The notes beneath the pieces were generated by a model. It searched no databases. It was given only the letters and a program-made list of their open reading frames with translations, and was not told where the DNA came from. The translations under genes were made by a program, and so were the position numbers. Of a stretch of DNA of 64,000 nt, positions 1 through 11,497 are shown piece by piece. Numbering within the stretch: the first letter of the stretch is position 1; each line of letters starts with the position of its first letter. The stretch lies in contig CM057058.1 in assembly GCA_029945375.1 (NCBI GenBank), forward strand, positions 1,674,001 through 1,738,000. The letters are read 5' to 3'. The stretch is from Agaricus subrufescens (lineage: Eukaryota > Basidiomycota > Agaricomycetes > Agaricales > Agaricaceae).

Positions 1-49
1 GGTGAGGAAAGTATATATAGACATATATAAGAAGTAAGCTTTTTTTTCG

Positions 50-2961
50 TCATGCTTGAGAGTGAACGATCGGTGTTCCATTATTAGGTGAGTGAATGTT
101 TTTATGGGGTAACGAAGTATTAGTAGAAGATGAATCATGCCGGTGTTGTTGATGGTGGTGATGTTGATGTTGAGATGAAGATAAAGATGTCGACGAAGAG
201 GCAGAAGAAGTTGAATTTGAAATTGTTGAAGCCGGAGGCGAATCCACGAGTCCTTTACGAGATTTCGTTTTCGTTTTTTTCTTGGGCGGTGACGATGCCG
301 GTGACGATGCCGGTGATGATACTGGTGAAGAATGCTCAGCAATTGTAGGCATCGATACACTCAAACTAGCATCATCATCTGCATCCGCCACCCCTGCCCT
401 CTCCTTTCCTGTTATTGCATTCCCATTCCCATTCCCATTCACTTTCGTCGACAAGCTATGGTCTCTACTCTCCATCTCTACCGACGGTGATGCTCTCGAG
501 TTCGTAGATCCAGCGGTACCATCACTAGTAACACTTCTGCTCCTTCCTCCCCTCTTGCTCGCTGTAACATTTCGCACAATCCTCGCTCCAGAAGCGTTAA
601 CTCGTGAACTTGATAGTGAAAGTGACGACGATAGAATACCGTTCGGTTGGTGTACTTGCCACGGTTGCAAGGGTATAGGTGATGATAGTGGTGGTAATGA
701 CGATGATGACGACGATGGCGAGGACGATAGTAGAGATGACGACGAAAGGTTTGAAGGTATCCCATTCTTCAAATCTCCACCAAATGGATCTTTGAGAGGA
801 TGTTTCTGTGCATTATCGCGCGACTGGGAATATGAACGCGCAAGACGGGTCGTCGATTGAACACCAACACCAATCTCGTTAACCAAAGACCCAACACTCC
901 CATTCAGGTTCAGAGTCCTCAACTCTGGTTTCAGGGTCTCTTCCGAGCTTGAATTCGCCTTTCCATTTTGCAGGGAAGAATAAACTCCAGGGGTCTCCTG
1001 CACAGCGCGTTCATAATAGAGCATGAAAGCTCCAACGCCCTCTTGTAACACCGTTTCAATCCCGCATTCGGTCACAGCATCATCACTAATGCGTAACCAT
1101 CCTCTTCCAGGTCGGATAACCGCTTCATCTTCGAACACGTATCTCGGACGTGAGCTACTACTACTGTCCGTCTCACTGTTTATCGAATCCACATCATCAT
1201 CTAACCGTAAAGGATCGAGCATTGATGGTGGCGCCCATCGCTTATCGTCGCCTACACTAGGGTGCCTCGGTTTGCGTCGATAGCAGATATAATGACCAAA
1301 TGAATGTTGACCATAATGGCATACGACAGCGGCAAGACGATAGATTATCCGCGGCGTTGCATAAATAGAAGGCGTGGGAGTTGTTGAACGCGATAACGGA
1401 GGTGGCTGAGTTGAGATTGCCCTTGTAGGAACAATTGATAGATTTCCCGAGGTTGTATATGGTGTGAGATCCAGGACCTCAGGGAACAGAAGGCGAACCA
1501 TGTTCTTGGATGCATAGTGCCCGAAGTGCACAGATCGGTTTATGTGGAGGGCAAGTACCGGTGGTGGCTGGAAAGTTGTGTCAAGAGAGGAAGGGGATAT
1601 GTCTGAGGACAAGTTGCTTACCCGGGCAATCATGGCTTGTTTTGTAGAGAGTGGGCTGAAAACTTTCTCCATTCGGACGTCTTTGAGGTCCTCTTCAATT
1701 CGCTCTTCCTGTATCGCTGCTTTGACCTTGGCTTCCATCCTGCGTACTTTCTTGAGACGCTCTTTTTTGGAATTGCTGGGTTTAGTCTGAGATTGCATCT
1801 CGTGTTCAAGTTTCTTGATGTCTTGTTGGAGACGTTTGTGAGTGGCGACGACGGAACATTTTCTACAGATGCAATCTCTGAGTTCTTCGAGGCGGGTATA
1901 ATCTTCTAAGCAGTCTTCTAGTTGGCATACAGCCTGCTGAGTAATGAGAATCTCGAAAATCAAGTATGTTTGGTTACGCACGGCAAGTCTGGGTAATGCT
2001 AGTTGGAGATTGTCCAGTGGGAAATGCATGACGGCCTCTGTGTATCCGCATAGGCAGCAACTCCGGCGGTTGGCAGTCAGACCGTCGAAGACGCTCTTAC
2101 CAATGTCCTTCATTGTCTCTGGGGGGAGATTAGATAGACCGCCAAGACCTCTGTCGCGGTAGGCCTCTTTGTCGACGGCAACAATCTCGTTTTTTATGCA
2201 TTCTGAGACTACTTGAAAGAGCTCTTGGGCGTCCTGATGCTCGCGGGAGTAGAAGAGGGAGTTGGTTCGACCCTCTGTCTGACTGCTGAGAGTCTCAATG
2301 ATGTCATGTGGGCGGATGGCATGGTAGTTTGAGTGGGGTTTATTGAGGCCTGGATGACGGGGATAAGCAATGGCGACGGGAGAGAGAGAAGATGAACTTG
2401 CGTCGGAAAAGGTCTTTGAGAGCGTCAATAACCGGTGTGGGGACATCAAGCGCTTCTGCCTTGGCATTTATTGCGTCGATGTGGGGTTGGAGATACGTCA
2501 GAGATGCTAGTGCCTGTGCGGAGATGAGCCTTTTGAGCCGTGTGCAGATGGCCGGGGAGTGCAGACCTGGAGGGTAGAATTCATGAAACAGTAGGTGCCT
2601 GAGATGTTGACCAAGCCTGGGTAGTAGCCGTCTTCGGGGCCTGGAGAGAGTGAGCGACGAGGAATGCGCCACAGAGAAAGCGGGACTGACCGCGCGGGGG
2701 CGTGCCATTCTGCGCAAGCTGGTCTGCCCGAGTGCGTATGCGTCGTTTGTGCTTTGCGTCCGGGGAGTGTTTGGGAGACGAGGAGGAGGGCGTCGAGGCG
2801 GAAAAGGGCCAGGGGAGGGCGAGGCCGGAGAAGCCGGAGCTCTTGCGACCCATGGCGGCGAGGAGGGCGAGGGCGGGGACGACGAGGAGCACGACGAGGG
2901 GAGCGAGCTGGGCAAAGAGGTCGCTGCGGAGGATGTCTATGAGCAGCAATCGGAGGGGCAT
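50..2961 (-). CDS. Ubiquitin carboxyl-terminal hydrolase (USP/UBP family), N-terminally membrane anchored
   Basis: This is a cysteine protease that removes ubiquitin from proteins. Exon 1 starts at the ATG at 2961, which is followed closely by a hydrophobic helix (LAPLVVLLVVPALALLA) suggesting an N-terminal membrane anchor as in yeast Ubp1 or USP30. Introns at 2690-2641 and 2566-2514 join exon 1 to the Cys box (PGLVN, then TYCFMNSTLQ) and to ALASLTYLQPH. The middle carries the EHQDAQELFQ motif and CxxC pairs. The His box reads HYGQHSFGHYICYRR, and the C-terminal box reads WLRISDD followed by GAFMLYYER. Two things are odd. The Cys box has one extra residue compared with the usual GLxNxGNTCFMNS. 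The reading frame also shifts once near 2400-2440, between PVIDALKD and the downstream exon, with no good GT-AG intron to explain it. The last 250 residues are Ser/His-rich low complexity. The family call is firm; subcellular location is inferred. Confidence 0.88.
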
Positions 2962-3047
2962 GTGTCGACGCCAGCAGCAGCCTCGCCCGACGTCTATCTT
3001 CCCTGGCTGGCGTCCCTCGTGGGCCCCCACCGCGCACATCTCCTGTC

Positions 3048-3131
3048 GGCTACCTGGCGCAATGGTAGCGCGTTTGGCTTCGATTGCTCAACGTCACCAA
3101 AAGGTTGCAGGTTCGAGTCCTGCGGTGGTCA
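3048..3131 (+). tRNA. tRNA-Arg(UCG) with a 12-nt intron
   Basis: A full cloverleaf can be drawn. The acceptor stem is 3048-3054 paired with 3124-3130 (seven pairs, two of them GU), the D-arm is GCGC-AATGGTA-GCGC, the anticodon stem is TTTGG/CCAAA (3073-3077 with 3097-3101), and the T-arm is GCAGG-TTCGAGT-CCTGC. The loop starts C-T-TCG-A, giving anticodon UCG, which decodes CGA arginine. An extra 12 nt at 3084-3095 lie just after position 37, the standard place for a nuclear tRNA intron. The discriminator base is A at 3131. The gene lies 86 bp from the start codon of the minus-strand protease and 77 bp before the kinase start codon. Confidence 0.92.
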
Positions 3132-3136
3132 TTTTT
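3132..3136 (+). terminator. RNA polymerase III oligo-T terminator
   Basis: Five T residues directly follow the tRNA discriminator base, the usual Pol III stop signal. Confidence 0.8.
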
Positions 3137-3208
3137 GGCCAGGCAGCCACTCGGCCACGTGATGCAGACGCGCTCCAGACCCGCGACGGCACGCTCCCTG
3201 CCCGAGCC

Positions 3209-5627
3209 ATGTCCTCCGCGAGCAGCGGTTCGGCGCTGTCCCACCACCCGTCCAATCCCCTCGACCTCGGCCCGCACGACCGGCGCAACAATGCCCGCAA
3301 CCGCGCGTACCGCCAGTCCCTCGCCGAGGCAGAGCGGCTCTCCTCAGACGACCCCATCGACGCCTTTGCCGCGGATAACCTCAAGGATTACCATCAGCAC
3401 ATCTCCCAGGTCTTCCCTCTCCATCCCATGCGCAAACCCACCCCGAAGAAGCCCATTCCTGCCGTCGACGAGGACATGAGCGAGGACGAACTCGCTACTC
3501 CCATGAAGCAGGACATCACACCAGTTGCAACACAGGACGAGAGCAACGAGGAAGGCCACTCCGACAAGGACGACGCCCACGAATACGACGACGATAACGA
3601 CGATCGCATGTCCGTAGACTCTTACGAGACAGACGAGGAAAACACAATCAACGAACGACCCCCCGAAGAGCGCAAGGATATCCTAGAAGAAATCAACGAT
3701 CTCATGGACAGCGTTCCTCAGCTACAAGGCGATTATAAAATCGTCGACCGGCTAGGAACAGGGACCTTTTCTTCCGTCTACAAAGCTTTAGATCTGCACT
3801 ACCACACAAAGTGGGACAACTCCCCATGGCATGGCCATCATCCTCCTTCCTCTTCGGCCCACTATCAATCCGCACCCCGGCCAAAGGGGTCGAAAGTCTT
3901 TGTTGCAATCAAGCGCATATATGTAACCAGCAGCCCCGAACGCATCAAAAATGAGATATCTATCATGATAGACTGCCTGAGTTGTCGCCATGTATCCCAA
4001 CTTATCACTGCCACGCGCTGTCTCGACCAGGTCGTCGTGATTATGCCCTATCACCGAAACGAAGATTTTAGAGTGCGTGATCTCGCCGATTTCTTTACCC
4101 AACCTAACATCTTGTAACAGGAATTCTATCGTGCTCTTTCGATGCCCGCCATCAAATCCTACATGCGCTGTTTGTTGGCCGCCCTCCGTGACGTCCATCA
4201 GCGGAGAATCATTCATCGCGACGTTAAACCCGCCAATTTTCTCTTCGATCCTCGCACAGGTATCGGAACACTTTGTGATTTTGGTCTTGCGTCGGTAAGC
4301 ATTCTGCGGATGATGGCCCATTCTCTCCCTTAGGTCCCATTCGCAGCGCATGTCTTCCAAGTCTTCCTCAGCATATGGTCAATGTCTGCATACCGGGTGG
4401 AGTGATCAATCTCCTCACGGTCAGAACAAGCATTTCTCAGACGAAGACAAGGAGACCATTCGAAAACTGCAAAAGGAAGCACGGAACAAGTGTTTGGGTC
4501 CCGCTGAGAAGGTAGGCTATCCGGAGAAAGATGCGCGGTGCGCCACCCCCTATTTTTATATGCGTGCCTGTTAAACTTATTGAGAACGCGTTATGACAGA
4601 CCTGTCTCCAAAGCGAACCGTGCTGGGACCAGAGGCTTTCGCGCTCCTGAGGTTTTATTCAAATGCAGCGAGCAGACTGGAGGTATGTCACCACTGAAAC
4701 GGGGACCATCAATACTCAACCGTATTTGTAGCGATCGACGTCTGGGCTGTCGGAATTATCTTGATGTTTTTTCTCAGCGGTAAATTCCCGTTATTTGCGT
4801 CTAATGATGACGTCGAGGCCTTAATGGAGATTGCTGCTATTATTGGACGAAGGGCAATGGAGAAATCAGCGACCCTTCACAGTAAGTCTTTCTCATGCCT
4901 ACGCCTTTCGCTTCGCGACTAATGGGTTCCTCCAGGCCGTCTATTTATTTCAAACGTACCATCCGTTTTGCATGATGGAATCACATGGAGAGAATTTGTG
5001 GAAAAGCTAAACCCGGACGTCTATAAACCGCGAGAACCGGATCTTCGTTATTACCCATACAACAACTCAGAATATCGTCTATACCTGCAAGAGGAAGCCG
5101 AACGACAGCAGCAACGGCAACAGAACCTTCCATCTTCACCCACATCATCGACTATAGTGGACACAAAATCCGATAACACCTCACCACCTACTTCAGCAAC
5201 AATCGCATCAACAACACCGTCATATCTTTCATCACATTCCTATTCCCTTTTTTCCGCGGAACAGCATGCATCAGATGTCGACAGCGCATTTGACCTTCTC
5301 GAACAACTCCTCCATCCTGAATCCACGAAACGTATAACACCCAAACGCGCGTTAGCTCATCCATTCTTGGCTGGTAAACCCGGTGAAGAAGATACTTTAC
5401 CAGACGATGATGAGTTTGTGCCACATGAATTTGGGAAGGGTGTTTGTGGAAAGTTGCATTATAGGAATGCTAGAACGAGGGATATGGGGGTTAGAGTGAA
5501 AGTGAAGTGTGAGTGTGGGAGGTGTGAGGGGGTGGAGAGGTTTGAGAAGAGAAATGTGGTACCCGGGGAGGGTATTGCGATTGGGAGACAGCCTTGTGAA
5601 TTTCATGTCGTGGATCTTGAATTTTGA
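3209..5627 (+). CDS. Cdc7-type (Dbf4-dependent) serine/threonine kinase
   Basis: Cdc7/Hsk1 kinases phosphorylate the MCM helicase to fire replication origins when bound to a Dbf4 subunit. Six exons (3209-4072, 4121-4294, 4347-4537, 4600-4682, 4732-4881, 4936-5627) join in frame to 717 aa. The first 165 residues or so are acidic and disordered. The kinase domain then shows the glycine loop LGTGTFSSVYKA, VAIKR with the catalytic lysine, HRDVKPANFLF, the DFG in CDFGLAS, GTRGFRAPEVLFKC and AIDVWAVGIILMFFLSG. Long inserts between strands 2 and 3 and before the APE motif are typical of Cdc7. The tail ends with RITPKRALAHPFL and a Cys-containing segment. The start codon was chosen as the first ATG after the tRNA; an open frame continues upstream through the tRNA but is not credible as protein. 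Cdc7 is the best fit among kinases. Confidence 0.9.
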
Positions 5628-6591
5628 GTGGGGTTTCTTTTTCTTGGGTTATTATTACTATTATTTGTTTTTTTTGTTTGTTTGTGAAGTTGTATTAGTA
5701 GACTCGTTCACGTACGTACGGTCCTTCCCATGGCCTGAAGGTGGCCAATTTGTTGAAGTGCCGGTGAGATCCTCGATGAAGAATGCGGAGGACGAGGAAT
5801 ATCAAGCTGGGGTGATAGTGAGTCCGCGATGGAAGGTGCAAAAGTGTAGATGAAACCTTGAGACGAATCTATCCCAATTATTGAAGCTGGGATTATACCA
5901 ATTCGAAGAACGTCTTCAATAAGGCCATTTCCTGTTCACTGTCCTAGAAGGTTGGCAGCATGGGCTTCGCGTTTGTTGTTAGACAAGTCGGTGGGGTCTT
6001 CCTGTTAAACGTGGAGGAGTTCTTGAATCGGGCTTGCTTCGTGTAGAAGAAGGAATCGTATGATACGAAGATGCCAAACTACTACAGACACTCGCCTTTG
6101 TACACTACCCTCCTCCTTCTATATGAATTCTGATAACCGATTTAGAGTGGCGCTATGGGGGGGAGGGAAAACGAGTTCTTTGAGTTACAAGAGGATTTAC
6201 GAGGCATAACAGTTCCTCGAGTCTGCGGCATTGGCGAAGGGCTTATCACTTCGGTACTCCATAGTCTATTATATCACTTGAGATATAGGAGACGAGGGCG
6301 TTGGATTGTAAGTTTGTTAGGCTGATTGTATAGATTGCATCATAAGTTCTGCGTTTCTCGGAATATGACCCGTATGGAGTTGCGTGCCCCTGAATAATCA
6401 ACACGCGTTGTCCGTCTAGTAATATAAGACTTTTTCTCTCCACTCTGATTGAATTCTTCACTTCTACTCGACGAACAACCACCCAGCCTTTATCCACCTC
6501 TCGTTCACCGGCTTTTTTTGAGACGGCTTCTAACAGGCGCGGCAATATTTTGGATAGAAAGGTTGCCACACCGGGATACTCAGTTGTCTCC
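5628..6591. other. Intergenic: 3' region of the Cdc7 gene and promoter side of the FunK1 gene
   Basis: I see no supported gene here. Bases from about 6246 onward recur in diverged form near 9200, so the right part belongs to the segmental duplication that made the downstream pseudogene. Confidence 0.6.
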
Positions 6592-8765
6592 ATGAACTTG
6601 ACATCCTGTCCTCCGAGTCAACTATTCCAGTGGGCTACCGCTTTACCAGCATACCAAAACGTTACCATCCGCCAGTTCTACAAGCTCATCGGTCAGCACC
6701 CACCAGCGCCTACAAAAGACCAAACCGAACCGCTAGTCAAAAAGCAAGAAAATGTACCCGGGCACATATTCGGAACAGTGGAGTCATTCTTTGACGTCCT
6801 CAAAAATACTTTACAGGAGATTGAAGGCAATGGTAAACAGTTCGTTCGATCATAGAACCTGAATACTCATGCGATATTCTACCGTTCACAGAGCTCGAAA
6901 TCTATCAGCGTCGTTCTCTTGCTCCCTTGGGCCACCCACGCGGTAGTAGATCCAAGCCAGACGCCGCCATCTTTCGGCGTGCCTATTCGTCCCTCCCCGA
7001 TGAAGACAAGGTATCCTGGAGCTCAGTTGAAATGGTGGTCGAGTATAACTCGGGTAAAAGAAAACGCGGCGCGTGTATTTGGAAGATTGCTAGCTTTGTT
7101 ATGCACCTCCTGGAGGCCCGACCAGACCTGGTGTCGGCGCTTGGTCTTCTTGTCAATCGTGACTGCGTTGACTTTTTCTTCTGCAATGTCAAAGGCATCG
7201 GGAAGCTTACACTTTCGAACGAGGAAGATTATTTGCCGTTGCTCTCAGCTGTCATGCGATATCTCAATGGTGGTCAGAAGAAAAACTCCGACTCGACATT
7301 ATCTAGAGTGTCAGGTACTGCGCTTTTCGACGTGTCTATTCCAACTGGAGCTGGGTCTGTCAAAGGCTCTGGAGATCCACCGACCACCTACAGATCTTGT
7401 TCTCTACGCTACTCAAATGATCCCTTTGGCCGTCGGCCAAATGTCTTTGTATATAAACCAGGACATGACGTTACTGCGATCCGTGTCATCAAAGATCAAT
7501 ACCTAGGGGAGGACCAGTGCTGGACGGAAAAATATATTCTGACAAAGATTCACGCAAATGGAACGTACCCTAGTGTTGCGAGGATGTGCTCTGCCAGCGA
7601 GATTGCCCCAGCTAGATGCGGTGACCGAATCAGAGTCCGGATGTGCTTACAAGATTATGGACGAGATTTCCTTTCACTCAAGACGCCACGCGAAGTTCTT
7701 TATGCAATATATGACCTTTTGGAAGGTGAGTGATTGATCGCTTCATATTTTAATGTTGTGATTTCTTAAGTTGGCTCAGTGACACGAAGTCTCTATTTTG
7801 ATCGCAAAATCCTCCACTGTGATATCAATCCATGGAATTTCATGATACGAGATTCAGACTGTACTCAAGATGTGGAAACCTCTTCATCGGCCTCGCCCGT
7901 TTTCATCCAACATCTACTCGATCCTCAGTTTGTGACATTTCCCTGATTGCAAAAATAATGGACTTACGGGACTAGGATACCCAAGCATAAATCAACGATA
8001 TTCCTTATTGATTTTGGTTATAGTCAAGACTTTGAATTATGTGAACCTCGCAGTAAAGGACGAAGTGTAAGTTCAGCCTTATGTTTGAGAGTTTGACAAT
8101 ACTGAGAGTTTGATCAGAGTACACCTATGTTTACTGCTCGAGCTGCTCAAGAGGCTGAAACACTTCCTTCCGATGCATCCCTGGCTTTCCCAAAATTACC
8201 ATCCTTGTCAGAGGGTATTAGAGCAAGCTATGAATCAAACCACCCACGACGTGTAAAGTTGTTTCATGGACCATTTACTCCACAAATTAAGTACTCGAAA
8301 AATCCACCTCCATCTTCGCCTTTCCACCACAAACTTGCTCATGACGCAGAGTCCGCTATCTGGACCTTTTTTTGGTGGTGCATCCGGGCTTTCCCGGAGA
8401 ACGAAACAAACCAAGCAAAGGACTTGATTGATGAATTAACATGGCTCTCACTTATGCCCCAATACTCAGGGCCTCGAAATTTTTCACCGTACTATGATTC
8501 CAGGGATGCAATCTTTCAGTCTGGATACAGGAGAATGATTTTCCATCAAGGATATGAGAAACTTGGGGAGTTATTTCGAGATATGTCACGGGCAATCTCA
8601 CCGGACTATCATTGGGCTGAAGATACCATCCGACAAAGGCCAGATTTTGTTCATGAGATCCTTCAACGACTTATTCTTAACTTTATTGTTGACAACATGG
8701 ATGCTGTGTTTATGGATAAAAAGAAAGCTAACAAGCATAGAAGAGTGCATTGGACTTGCTTTTAG
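6592..8765 (+). CDS. FunK1-type fungal protein kinase
   Basis: This is a protein-kinase-like enzyme of the fungal FunK1 family; its substrates are unknown. Five exons (6592-6832, 6892-7725, 7771-7927, 7976-8066, 8118-8765) join with matching phases to 656 aa. Landmarks are a lysine in AIRVIKDQYLG, the catalytic loop HCDINPWNFM (HxD...N), the metal-binding DFG in FLIDFGYSQ, and the family-typical TPMFTARAAQ after it. Next comes HKLAHDAESAIWTFFWWC, where FunK1 proteins have a conserved helix with paired tryptophans. The N-terminal about 300 residues contain the usual FunK1 extension. The start is the first ATG in the exon-1 frame. A decayed copy lies directly downstream, so this locus has duplicated in tandem. 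The family is clear; function is not. Confidence 0.88.
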
Positions 8766-9199
8766 GTGCAGGTCATCTATCGGCGCAGGAGATAGCCTAC
8801 TGTTGGTCTTTATAGATGCTCTAGCCTGTTATATGTAGCTGCGTGCACGAATAGATGAGAGTGGTCGCTAATCCTCTGATATCTATTCTTACTTTGGAGG
8901 TTGTGTAAGGGGAAGTACCCCTTAAGATATATTCGTTAATTAAGCCGTGAAATGACATGGCTTCGTCATTTGCCATTGATCCCATTGGCGGACTATATAA
9001 ACTAGTATCGTATGTTCATATAGAGTCAGTTGTCTTTTCCTCTACTGTCGTACATACAGCATTCCCTATATGTAAGTTAACGTGTATTGTTGTGGGATTT
9101 AAGGACTATACGACTGCTTGTAATGATTGACTTTAACACTTTTTTATGCCAACCGAAAAAACGGAACGCATAGCGCAATATTTATACTGATAATCACTT

Positions 9200-9735
9200 G
9201 CTTTGGTACTCAATAGTCTGTCATGTCGCTTATAATGTAGAAAACGAGGACATTGGATTGTGAGTTTGGCTGATTGCATGAAGGGGATACATATAATGGC
9301 AGCATGGCAGATTCTGCGATCCTACTGAAGAGGAAGCGAGAAGGCATACATATGGTCAGCCAGTGAGTGCCCCTGAATAATCAACTTGTGTTGTCCACCC
9401 TGTGGGATTTTTCTCCCCATCCCTGGTTCAACTCTTCCCCTCTGCTTGACAAACCACAACCTAGTCTTATCTACCTCTCCTGAGTCGTTCACCGACTTTT
9501 TTTTGAGACGGCTCCTAGCAAGCACGGCAACATTTTGGATAGGACGGTCGCAACACCAGGATACTCAGTTGTACTCTATGAATTTGACATCCTGTCCCCC
9601 AAGTCAACAATTTCAGTAGACTACTATCGAACATTGCAATCATTCATTGACGTCCTCGAAAACGCTTTACAGGAGATTGAAGGGAATGGTAAACAGTTCA
9701 CTCGATCACAAATGCTGAACGTGACTCATGCGGTA
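9200..9735 (+). repeat. Diverged tandem duplicate of the 6246-6850 segment
   Basis: The segment begins with a TACTC(C/A)ATAGTCT block matching about 6253, continues through a GTTGGATTGTAAG-like stretch matching about 6300, and then repeats the first FunK1 coding exon (VATPGYSVV, later ALQEIEGNGKQF). The copy lacks an internal block of roughly 130 bp of the exon. Confidence 0.75.
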
Positions 9736-10230
9736 CTTTACCCTCCTTCGTCTGTTTCGTTCGCCGGGAAAGCCTGTGTGCACCACCATAAACAAGTCCC
9801 TGAGATAGCAGATTCTGTATCATGAGCAAGTTTGTGGTGGAAAGGCGAGGGTCGAGGTCGAGGTCTTGAGCGCCCGTATTCTGGAGTGAACGCTACTACT
9901 GTGACTACGACTGCATTCATGATCGCACATGGACCGGATTGTTGCCCTGATATTCAGAGCCTCGAAATTGGTCACCGAAGCCTGATTACAGGGACAGCAT
10001 TCTTGACCAACTAATGGGCAAGCACTTAATTTTCCATGAAGGATATGCAGGACTCCAGAATTTATTTCGAGATAAATCAAAGGCAATCGAACCGGATTAT
10101 CATTGGGCTGAAGATACCATCCGACAAAGGCCAGATTTTGTTCATGAGATCCTTCAATGAATGATCCTTAACTTATTGTTGATAAAATGAATGCTCCGTT
10201 TATGCGTGAAAAGAAATCGTGCAGGAATAG
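9535..10230 (+). pseudogene. Decayed FunK1 kinase copy with internal inversion
   Basis: This is a non-functional relic of the upstream FunK1 gene. On the plus strand it begins with VATPGYSVV and a shortened exon 1. The counterpart of HHKLAHDAESAI...WWC then appears on the minus strand at about 9745-9850 (HHKLAHDTESAI, CLWWCTQAFPANET), so that block has flipped. From 9940 the plus strand resumes with the C-terminal part, ending in YHWAEDTIRQRPDFVHEILQ followed by a stop. The kinase core (catalytic loop and DFG) is absent. A 60-nt stretch (10098-10157) is identical to 8607-8666 of the intact gene, although the rest is clearly diverged. Confidence 0.82.
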
Positions 10231-10379
10231 AAAAGTAGGTACGATCTGGCACAGGAGCGGTTATTTGTCGGCATACTAAGCAGATTGCCTACCACCATTT
10301 TTCATCGATGTGATAGACAGCTTTTGGTGGTTGCAGGAAAAATTTGAAGGGAGTGGTTGTTGGTCTCTTGACATTCATA

Positions 10380-11063
10380 TCAGCTTTCGAAGACTGTAAC
10401 TGTGCTAGCGAGCCCAATAGCAAGTGATCCCAATAAGCAAGCGAAAAATGAAAATGCGTCATCTAAGTTTTGAGCATCTGCGGTTTCGGTGTAAGAACAC
10501 ACTCTACACCAGTAGCTTGTGTCGTGCCCGTGCTCGGAAGTCCTTTGCCAATACAGCCTCGATGAGGGATTCTTCGGCATTCTCGTCAATGACCCCTATT
10601 GCACAACCTTTGTCCATACTTTGTTCTAGGCATTTATGAAAGGCTTGATGTTTCTTTGACGGGGATGTCATTGGGTAGAATGTCTGTGTTATCGGAATCC
10701 TCGTTCAAAATTTCAGGCCTTGACACACGTGAAGATGGTGATTTGAGGGAATTCTCTGTGATCCTCCTCCGTTCCCACTCTATACTTGTTGTCGGGTGTG
10801 CGGGGGGTGTGGATTCGCCATCCGTCCTCCAATGAAATTAATGAAACCTCCGAGTCAGTGAGGGATTTCTGATCTTCAATATTCTCGCCGACGGACCCTT
10901 TTGCGGCGTGATTGTTTAAAGATTGCTCGAGACACTTGGGGGTTAAATTTGTCTCCCATTGACGGGAAACAAATAAAGCTAGAGTGAGCACTCGATTCAT
11001 CGTCTTCTTAGCGAACCGAACCAAACACGCATTTGAAAGTGGGTGACTGCTCACGCAGCTCAT
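10380..11063 (-). other. Unresolved coding-like module with an internal duplication
   Basis: I do not recognise this. The minus strand encodes two related pieces: KCLEQSMDKGCAIGVIDEN at about 10560-10640 and PKCLEQSLNNHAAKGSVGEN at about 10880-10945, so the module seems to have arisen by an internal repeat of some 300 bp. The upstream piece begins with an ATG at about 11000 followed by NRVLTLALFVS, a possible short hydrophobic leader. The downstream piece ends with a membrane-like helix (FACLLGSLAIGLASTVTVF). I could not join the pieces into one convincing spliced frame. It may be a small fast-evolving gene or a relic. Confidence 0.3.
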
Positions 11064-11497
11064 TTAAGAAACTGCGGTGAGCGAGCTGTGTAGGAGCCTG
11101 TTGTATTATCAGCATTTTGACTTGATTTTTCTTTGAGTGAGTTGGTAGTTCAGAGCGTTTCGACAGAACTGTCTATTGTACCTGTTGTAGCAGCCATCTA
11201 TGCTTACAAAGCAACAGTTGCTTGAATCACACTAATGTGGCTGTTTACGTTGCACTGCGTGTACGGCGCCTCTCCCCTTCACAGCTCGCATGGACCGAAA
11301 CGTTATCGTGGCAGTGTCCACCGGACTTGGCCTTAGGTTGACAGGTGCACTGGATCGTGTAGCTGTGCAAAGACAAATTGGTCATGAACACGCGCCCCTG
11401 TTGTGTTGTTCTGTCACGACACGAGGGTTAAGTGCTGTGATAAATTGAAGTTAACAATAGCTGTTTGGTCACGCTATCTTCACATCTTCTTCTTCTA
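11064..11497. promoter_or_regulatory. Upstream region of the phospholipase C gene
   Basis: Non-coding stretch between the unresolved minus-strand module and the PLC start codon. It is pyrimidine-rich just before the ATG (TCTTCTTCTTC), as is common in fungal leaders. No specific factor site can be supported. Confidence 0.4.

Noticed and set aside
282..860. Plus-strand open frame with long Ala/Ser/Asp runs
   Set aside because: It is antisense to the Ser-rich tail of the ubiquitin protease; the composition mirrors that low-complexity region.
2702..3208. Upstream extension of the kinase reading frame
   Set aside because: The open frame runs through the tRNA gene and over the first exons of the minus-strand protease; the first ATG after the tRNA is a better start.
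6246..6593. Minus-strand 115-codon open frame before the FunK1 gene
   Set aside because: A diverged copy near 9322-9525 shows the duplicated DNA, not a protein; the antisense frames have no recognisable motif and the similarity is explained by the segmental duplication.
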